Shown here: positions 17,201 to 26,200 of the stretch, piece after piece
How the letters are laid out: the number at the start of each line of letters is the position of its first letter
Position numbering within the stretch: position 1 is the stretch's first letter
NCBI GenBank assembly: GCA_044226525.1
Contig: JBGAGV010000001.1
Coordinates: 310,001 to 374,000 of the forward strand
Length of the DNA stretch: 64,000 nucleotides
Direction: 5' to 3'
Source: VFJQ01 sp044226525
GTDB taxonomy: Bacteria > Verrucomicrobiota > Verrucomicrobiia > Chthoniobacterales > Chthoniobacteraceae
Notes under the pieces: generated by a model
Database searches by the model: none
What the model was told of the DNA's origin: nothing
What the model saw: the letters and a program-made list of their open reading frames with translations, nothing else
Made by a program: the position numbers and the translations under genes

Positions 17201-20200
17201 GCCTCGATCTCGGGCACGGTCTATCAGGACACGAACAGCAGCGGCGCGCTTAACGGCGGCGAGACGGGCATCGCCAACGTGAGTCTGACGCTCACCGGCG
17301 TGGACGATCTCGGCAACGCCGTCAGCATGACGACGACGACGGATTCGTCCGGCAACTACACCTTTGCCGGCCTGCGCAAGAGCAACGCCGCGGGCTATAC
17401 GATTACCGAGACGCAGCCCCCAGGTTACATCGATGGTGTCGAAACCGCCGGAACCAGCGGCGGCACGGTTAGCAATGTTTTGGGCACGGACACGATCTCC
17501 GCGATCGTGATCAGCTCCACCGCGACGAACGCGACGGGCTACAACTTCGGCGAAGTGCTCGCGTCTTCACTCTCCGGCACGGTGTATGAGGACGACGATA
17601 ACAGCGGCACGATCAACGGCGGGGACACTGGCATCAATGGGGTGCTCGTCACGCTGACGGGCACGGATTCCTTTGGCCAGGCGGTTTCCCAGACGTTCAC
17701 CACGCCGGCCGACGGCACCTATTCTTTCACGAACCTCCGCCCGGGCACTTACACCATCACCGAAACCCAGCCGGGCGCGTATCTCGATGGCAAAGAAACC
17801 GTGGGCGCGCAGGCGAGCGGCACGATCGTGAACACCGCGGACAGCAACACGATCAGCAACATCACCCTCGCCCAGAACGTCACGGGCTCGGGGAATCTGT
17901 TCGGCGAACTGCGGCCTGCATCGCTGAGCGGCTTCGTCTATGGTGACCTGAGCAATCTAGGCGTGAAGGACGGTTTTGAGAGCGGCATCTCGGGTGTCAC
18001 CGTGACGCTGACCGGCACGGACGATCGCGGCGCCTCGGTCAATATTCCCGCCACCACCAGCGCGACCGGCGCTTATTCTTTCGCAAATCTTCGCCCGGGC
18101 ACTTACACGATCAGCGAGACGCAGCCGCCGGGCTACACGGATGGGGCGGACACGCTCGGGACCGGGCTCACCGCGCCGAACAGCGCCGGGTCCGCCGCGG
18201 TGAACGACACGTTCAGCGCCATCACCATCGCGAGCGTGGCGTCGGGCAACAATGCCGGTAGCAATTACAACTTCGGCGAGTCGCCCAGCTTCGGCCTCAC
18301 CAAGTCGCTCCAGGCATCGAGCGTCGCAGGCACAAGCGGCTCCAACCTCGCCATCGGTGAAGTCGCGACCTTCCGTCTCGTCATCACGGTGCCGACCGGC
18401 ACGTTCAACGATTTCCAGATTCAGGATGCGCTGCCGAATGGCTTCCAATTCCTGAATAACGGCACGGCGGTCGTCGCCTTCGTGTCGAATCCATCGGGCG
18501 CGATCACCTCCACGACGTTGAGTGGAGGGAGCTTGCAGCAGACGGCGGTCGGCACGCCGACCTTTGTGCTGCCGGATACCGCCATTTCGACCAGTTCGAC
18601 TGCGAACAACGATACTTACAACAGCGGCACCGACGTTTTTTTCAAGCTCGGCGACGTCACCAATACCGATACGACCGGAGCGACGACCGAGAGTATCGTG
18701 ATCGAGTTCCAGGCGCTCGTCGTAAACGAAGCGGCCAATCAGGCGGCGACTTCACTGCCAAATACGTTTAGCGTGCTGTTCGAGAAGAACGGCGTGGCCG
18801 GACCGGAGCCGCACGGTGGCAATTCCAACACCGTCACGAGCACGGTCGTCGAACCAGTGCTCGCGGTGACGAAAGCCCTGATCACGTCAGGTTCGGACGC
18901 GGGTGATGCGGTGCAATATACCATCACGATCACCAACGCGGCGGGCAACAACGCCACGGCTTACGACATCAACGTCGCCGACCTGCTGGATACCGATATC
19001 CTGCTCAACAACGTGACGCTCGGCAGCGGCATCGTGGTGACCGGCGCGACCGTCAGTTCCAACACCTCGACTACGAGCAATCTCAGCCTCGTGCTCGACT
19101 CGCTCGCCGCCGGTTCCAGCGCGACGATCACACTCAATGCGACCGTGGCCTCGACTGCCGCGGCCGGCAATACGGTGACGAACGGCACGACGATCACGTG
19201 GACCAGCACGCCCGGTATCAATGCGAACGAGCGTAATGGCACCGGCACACCAGCGCTCAACGATTACACGGCGAGTGCCAACTCCGCGACCTTCGTCCTG
19301 TCGCGTCCGACGGTGGATAAACTGACCCCGAGCGACACGACCTATTCGATTGGCGAAACCGTCACCTACGATATCCTGGTCACGTTACCGGAAGGGGTGA
19401 CCACGGGTCTCTCGATCACGGACAACCTGCCCGCGGGGCTGGACTTCGTGAGTGTCGCCGTGCAGACCGCGGCCGGCGGCACGCTGGCAAACGCCTTCAA
19501 TGGCACTGTCGGCGCGCCGACAACGAGCAACGTCGGTAACAGCTACACGTTCACCTTCGGAGATACGACGACGACCGGCGACAACGTCGCGAACAACAAC
19601 AGCTTCCTCGTTCGCGTCACGGCACGCGTCGCGAACACAGTCGGCAACCAGAATGCCGTGGTGCTGACGAATACCGCGACGCTGGCCTACACCGACGGCA
19701 CCAACGGCGGGAGCATCGTCAACGACCCGACGCCCAACGTGAGCATCACAGTCGTTGAGCCGACCCTGACGCTCGACAAGGCCACCGTGGGCACGGTCAC
19801 CGGTCTCGATGCGGGCGATACGGTGCAATACAGCATCACCATCACCAATACCGGCACGGCCACAGCGCATGAAGTGACGCTGAACGATGCGTTGCCGGCT
19901 GGCTTGCTCGTCACGACGATCGATAGCACCACGCCCGCGGGCGGTGCGACGGTGGATACCGCGACGGGTGGCACGGGCACCGCGACGCTCACGGGCGAAT
20001 ACACCATTCCCGCCGGCGGCAGCATCACGATTCTTTACACGGCCACGCTGCAAAGCACGGTGACGCCGAATGCGAATTACCTCAACACGGCGACCGTCAC
20101 CTTCTCGAGCGTCGATGGCATTGCGCTCGGACAGGGCACTGCGGCGGGCGAGCGCGTCGGCACGTCGCCGAACATTCAGGGCGACGGTTCGCTGAACGAT

Positions 20201-23200
20201 TATCGTTTGCAGGACACCGCGCAGGTTTCCACCGGCGGTGTGCTCACGATTGCGAAGGGCGTCAATAACTCGACGCCGTCGATTGGCGATGTGCTGACCT
20301 ATACCGTCACGCTCACGCTCAATGAAGGCACGACGCAAAATATCGTCGTGACCGATACGCTGCCAGCGAGCGGCGATCTGCAATACGTGGCGGGCAGCGC
20401 TGCGGTGAGTTTCGGCACTGGCGGCAGCAGCATCAGCGGCAGCGCGACGCCGGCGATTAGCGGCGCGAACAGCAATGTGCTTACTTTCACTCTCGGCGAT
20501 GCCACCGTGTCGGCTGGAGCGGGTGCAAATACCGTCGTGCTCACCTATCAGGTGGTCGTCACCAATGTGGCGACGAACCAGGCCGGCGATGTGGAGGGGA
20601 ACAGCGCGCATGTCACCGCGACGAATCTCACTACCCCGCCCGACAGCACGACCAGCGTCACGTTGCGCGAGCCGAACGTCACGTTCACCAAGACCCCCGA
20701 CAAGACGACGAATGTCGATGCGGGCGATTTCATCACCTACACCATCGTGCTCACGAATCCGGGTGGCGCGAATGCCTCGACCGCTTTCGATGCGCTTCTC
20801 ACGGACACGATGCCGTCGAACCTGCTCGTCACCGGCATTACCAGCACGACGTTTGCGGGTGGAGCGACCGCCGACAGCGCAGCAGCCATCACCGGCGGCG
20901 GCACGGGGCTCAGTGGCCAATACGATATCCCGGTCGGAGCGACGGTGACGATCGTTTACACGGCCACGGTGCAGTCCAGCTTTCCGACGAACGGTTCGCT
21001 GACGAACGGTGCGGTGCTAACGTGGACATCCGTAAATGGCGGAAATTCCAATTCGCCCGACGCGAACGAGCGCTACGGCGCGAGTGGCAGCACGTTCGGC
21101 GACGGTTCGCTCAACGATTATCGCCGCACCACCAACGCCACCACCACGGGTGCTGCCCCGACCTTTAGCAAGGTTCTCTTCTCCACCAGCGACGCAACCA
21201 CGGCCGGCGGCAATGTGACGCTGGGCGAGCAGGTCACGTATGCACTGGTCGTCACGTTACCCGAAGGCACGACCAGCGGATTTAACGTGAGCGACACGCT
21301 GCCGGCTGGGCTGCGCTATGTGTCTTCGTCGATTGTGACGACATCGGCAGCCAGCAATGGTCTGCTCGCGGCGAACTTCAATGGCACTGTGCCGGCGCCC
21401 GGCGTTTCCGGCGGAGCGGCCGATGGTGACGACGTCGCGTTTACGTTCGGTAGTGACATCAGCACCACGGGCGACAACGTCACGAATAATAATACGTTCC
21501 TCATTCTCGTCACCACGGTGGTTACCGATGTGCCGGCGAATGTCGGTGTGTCGCTTCCCAACAGCGCCACCTTCACCGGCACGGGCATTCCGCCGACCAC
21601 GCCGCCTCCAGTGAACGTGACGGTGGTCGAACCGCGTTTGCAGGTGACCAAGAGCGTGGACGATCCGACCGCGGACCTGGGCCAGACGCTTACCTACACG
21701 CTCACCATCCAGCACACTGGGACGAGCACTGCGACGGCCTACGATCTCATCATTCGCGATGCGATCCCGAGCGGCTTCACGCTGAACACCGGCTCGGTGA
21801 GTATCACCGGCGGCACGATCGCGACAAATACGAGCACGGCTTCGCAGCTCGCGCTCACCATCGATCAGCTCAACGTTGGTGGCACCATCACGATCACCTA
21901 TACCGCGACGGTCGGCACCGGTGCGGCGCTCGGCGGCACCAATCAGGACAACAACGCGCGGCTCTACTGGGACACGACGCCTGCCGATACCGGCACGAAC
22001 ATCGTGCTCAACGGTGGCACCGACGGCGACGACGATCACGACTACGGCGCGACGCCGGGTTACACCGAAGGCGTGACGCCGTCGCCGGACGATCCGGCGC
22101 AGGACACTGAGCGTGTGACGGTGAACGCGAACACGGTGAGCGGTTTTGTGTATCTGGACAGCGACTCGAGCGGCACGCGCAATGGCGCGGAGACGGGTCT
22201 GGGTGTCGGAGTGCAGGTGACGATTTCGGGGACGACGTTCTTCGGCGAAGCCTTCACGCAAACGGTGACGGCGGATCCGACGACGGGGGCCTACACATTC
22301 AGCAATGTGCCGCGGAGCGATGCGGCGGGTTACACGATCAGCGAGACGCAGCCCGGGGCGTATGTGGATGGACTGGAGACGGTGGGCACGCTGTTTGGTG
22401 GCACCAAGAGCGACGCGCTGAACTCGAACACGATCACAAGCGTGGTGGTGCCGGTGGGCAGCCAGGCGGCGACGGGCTACAACTTCGGTGAGGTGCAGGG
22501 CTCGAGCCTGAGCGGGTTCACGTATCTGGACCTGAACAATGACGGGACCAAGCAGGGTGGTGAGACGGGCCTGGGCACCGGGTTGCCGGTGACGCTGACG
22601 GGCACGGACATTTTCGGTCAGCCGGTGTCGTTGAGCGGGACGAGCGATCCGACGACGGGAGCGTATTCGTTCCCGGGTCTGCGTCCGAGCAATGCGAGCG
22701 GATATACCATCACGGAGAACGACGCGGCGGTGGTGAGCGGGACGTATTTCGACGGGCAGGACACGACCGGGTCACTCAACGGCACACCGGCCGGAACGGT
22801 GACGGGGACGAGTCCGAAGTTCGACGCGATCAACGTGACGGTGGGGCAGAACCAGACTGGGACTGGCTACAACTTTGCGGAGATCCAGAAGTCGTCGTTC
22901 TCGGGCAACGTGTATGCGGACGTGAACGGGAACGGGACGTTTGATGCGTTCGAGAAAGGGATCCCGGGCGTATCGATCACGCTGACGGGGACGGACGATC
23001 AGGGCACGCCGGTGAACCTGACGGTGACGACGAACGCGAGCGGCGCCTACACGTTTGCGAACATCCGCCCGAGCAACGGGGCGGGCTACACGATCAGCGA
23101 AACGCAGCCGGCGGATTACCTGGATGGAGCAGACACGATCGGGACGCCTGGTGGCACGACGAACAACGACTCGTTCACGGCGGTGGTGCTGGGAGCGGGA

Positions 23201-26200
23201 GTGAACGGAGCGAACAACAACTTTGGGGAAGCGCCGAATTTTGCGCTGACCAAGACGCTGGTCAGCACGAGCGAAGCTGGCACGAGTGGGAACAACGTGG
23301 CGATTGGGGAAGTGGCGACGTTCCGCCTGGTGGTGACGATCCCGGCGGGGCAGTTGAGCGACTTCCAGGTGCAGGACTTCCTGCCGGCGGGTTACGCCTA
23401 CGTGAACGGCAGCGCGCGAGCGGGGCTGGTGGGAGCGGTGACGAGCAGCACGATCAGCGCAGCGCTGGCGGGGATCGGCTCGACGCCGACCTTTGTGCTG
23501 CCGGATGCGGCAGTGTCGAGCAGTGCGACAGCGAACACCGACAGCTACGCGAGTGGGACGGATGTGTTCTTCAAGTTCGGAGACCTGACGAACCCGGACA
23601 CGACAGCGGCGACCGAAGCGGTGGTGATCGAGTTCAACGCGGTGGTGGTGAACGAAGCCACGAACCAATCCGGCGTGACGCTGACGAACAGCTTCGGCGT
23701 GCTCTACGACCGCGACGGTGTCCCTGGACCGGAGCCCGATCCGAATCCGCCGGGCACTCCGCCAAATGTGAACACCACGGTCGTGACGCCAGTGCTCTCT
23801 TTCGCCAAGACGGCCACGCCCGTGGGCGCGGTCAGCGCGGGCGATGCGATCACCTACACGCTCACGTTCACGAACACGGGCACCTCCACCGCGTTCGATG
23901 CTCTCGTGCGCGACGTCATGCCGGCAGACATTCTCATTACCGGCATCACCGGGACGGCCCTCGCTGGCGGAGCGACTGCGGATGGTGTGGCGACCATCAC
24001 CGGCGGTGGCACGGGATTGAGCGGCCAATACGACGTCCCAGTTGGCGGTTCTGTCACGATCACTTACACCGGCACGGTGCAGGTGAGCGCGGCACCCGGC
24101 AGCCAGCAGATCAACAACGCCGAGCTGACGTGGACCTCGATCAATGGCAATAACTCGCTCACTCCCGATGCGGGCGAGCGTTACGGTGCGACCGGCACGC
24201 TCTATGGCGACGGGAACCTCAACAACCTGCGCCGCGTGGATTCGCAGACCGTCACGATCGGCACGGCGGCCTTCGACAAGCAGCTCTTCGGCACCAGCGA
24301 TCCGGCGACCGCGGGCAGCAATGTCGCTATCGGCGAACTCGTGACGTATGCGCTCATCGTCACCGGCCCGGCCGGCACGGCGCCTTCGCTGTCCGTGGTG
24401 GATTCGCTCCCCGCAGGCTTGCAATACGTGTCCTCGTCGATCGTGACGACCGCTGCTGTGAGCAACGGCTTCCTCACGCAGGATTTCAACGGCACCGTCC
24501 CCGCCCCGACCGTTTCGGGTGGTGCGGCCGATGGCGACGATGTCACGTTCAACTTCGGTGCGATCACCGTGGCCGCGGATGGAAATTCGCAGAACAACAC
24601 TTTCCTTATCCTCATCACGGCGAAGGTCACCGACGTCCCGGCGAACAGCGGTCTTACGCCGCCCGGGCAGACGCCGCTCAACAACACGGCGACATTCGAA
24701 ATTCCGGGCGATGGTGTGCCGCCCACGACTCCGCCGCCCGTGCGCGTGGACGTGGTCGAGGCTCAACTCACGATCGACAAGACCTTCAACGTGCCGGACG
24801 CCGATGCAGGCGACACGGTGCAGGTCACGGTCGTGGTGGGTAATACGGGCACCGGTCCTGCGCACGATGTGTTGCTGACCGACATCGTCGATCTGACGAA
24901 GTTCGGTAACATCACCGAGGTCACGACGCCGGCAGGCTTCATCTTCAACAACGCCTCGGGCACGGTGACCTACACCGGTGGTTCGATCGCCGCGGGTGGC
25001 AGCGCTACGTTCACCTTCTCGGTGAAGCTGGGTAATGGCGTGAACCCGAGCGAAATCCTGAGCAACACTGCGACCGCGACGGCGACCTCGCAGCCCGGCA
25101 TTGTGACGGGCGAGCGCACCTTTGGACCGGTGACCGATACGGCCACGCTGCCGGTGCCGGCGGTCTTCAACCTGACCAAGGGCGTTACTTCGCCCGCAGG
25201 GGGCAAGGTGCAGATTGGCGATGTGGTGACTTATCAGGTCACTGTGCGCATTATCGAAGGCACCACGCAGAACATTTCGCTGAGCGACGTGTTGCCGGCG
25301 GGCATGAGCTACGTCGCAGGCAGCGCGGTCGTCTCGAATGCGAACGGCATGACGGTGAATGGCTTCAATGCCTCCGCCGCGGGCCAGACGCTCACGCTCA
25401 CTGCGGCGAGCGTGACGAACCCCGGCGACGTGGACGACACCGCGACGACCGACAGTGATATCTTCACCATCACCTATCAGGCGGTGGTGAACGACGTGTC
25501 CGGCAATGTCGCGGGCACGTTGCTCACGAACAACCTGACCGGTGGTGGCACCGGTGTGCCCCCAAGCACTCCGCCGCCGGTCACTGTCACGGTCACCGAG
25601 CCGCAGCTTCGCGTCACGAAGGCCGCCAGCCCGGCGACTGCGAATCTCGGCCAGACCGTTCACTTCACGCTCTCGATCCAGAACCTTTCCGTGCCGAACG
25701 GCGGCGACGCTTTCGACATCCTCGTGCGCGATGTGCTGCCCGCCGGACTCAGCGGTATCACGGGCGTCACCGTCAATGGTGCGAACGTCGATACGAATAA
25801 CTCGACTGGCACCGTGCTTGATCTCAAGCTCGACCAACTCGCGCTCGGAGCGACGGCCACGGTGGAATTCGACGCGGTCGTTTCGACCTCGTCCGCCTTT
25901 GCCGGCCAGACGATCGACAACAACGCGCGCATCTATTGGGATTCGCAAGCGGGCGAGAGCCCGAACAGCGCCCTCACCGGCACCCCGGATGGCGATGAGG
26001 ATCACGACTACGGTGCGACGACCGGTTACACCGAAGACGCCACACCGACGCCCGACGATCCGGCGCAGGACACCGAGCGGCTCACCATCACGTCCACCAC
26101 GCTCAATGGCATCGTGTATCACGATGCAAACGCGAGTGGTTCCTTCGATGTCGGCGACACCGGCCTCGCCGGCCAGACGGTCACGCTCACGGGCACGACC

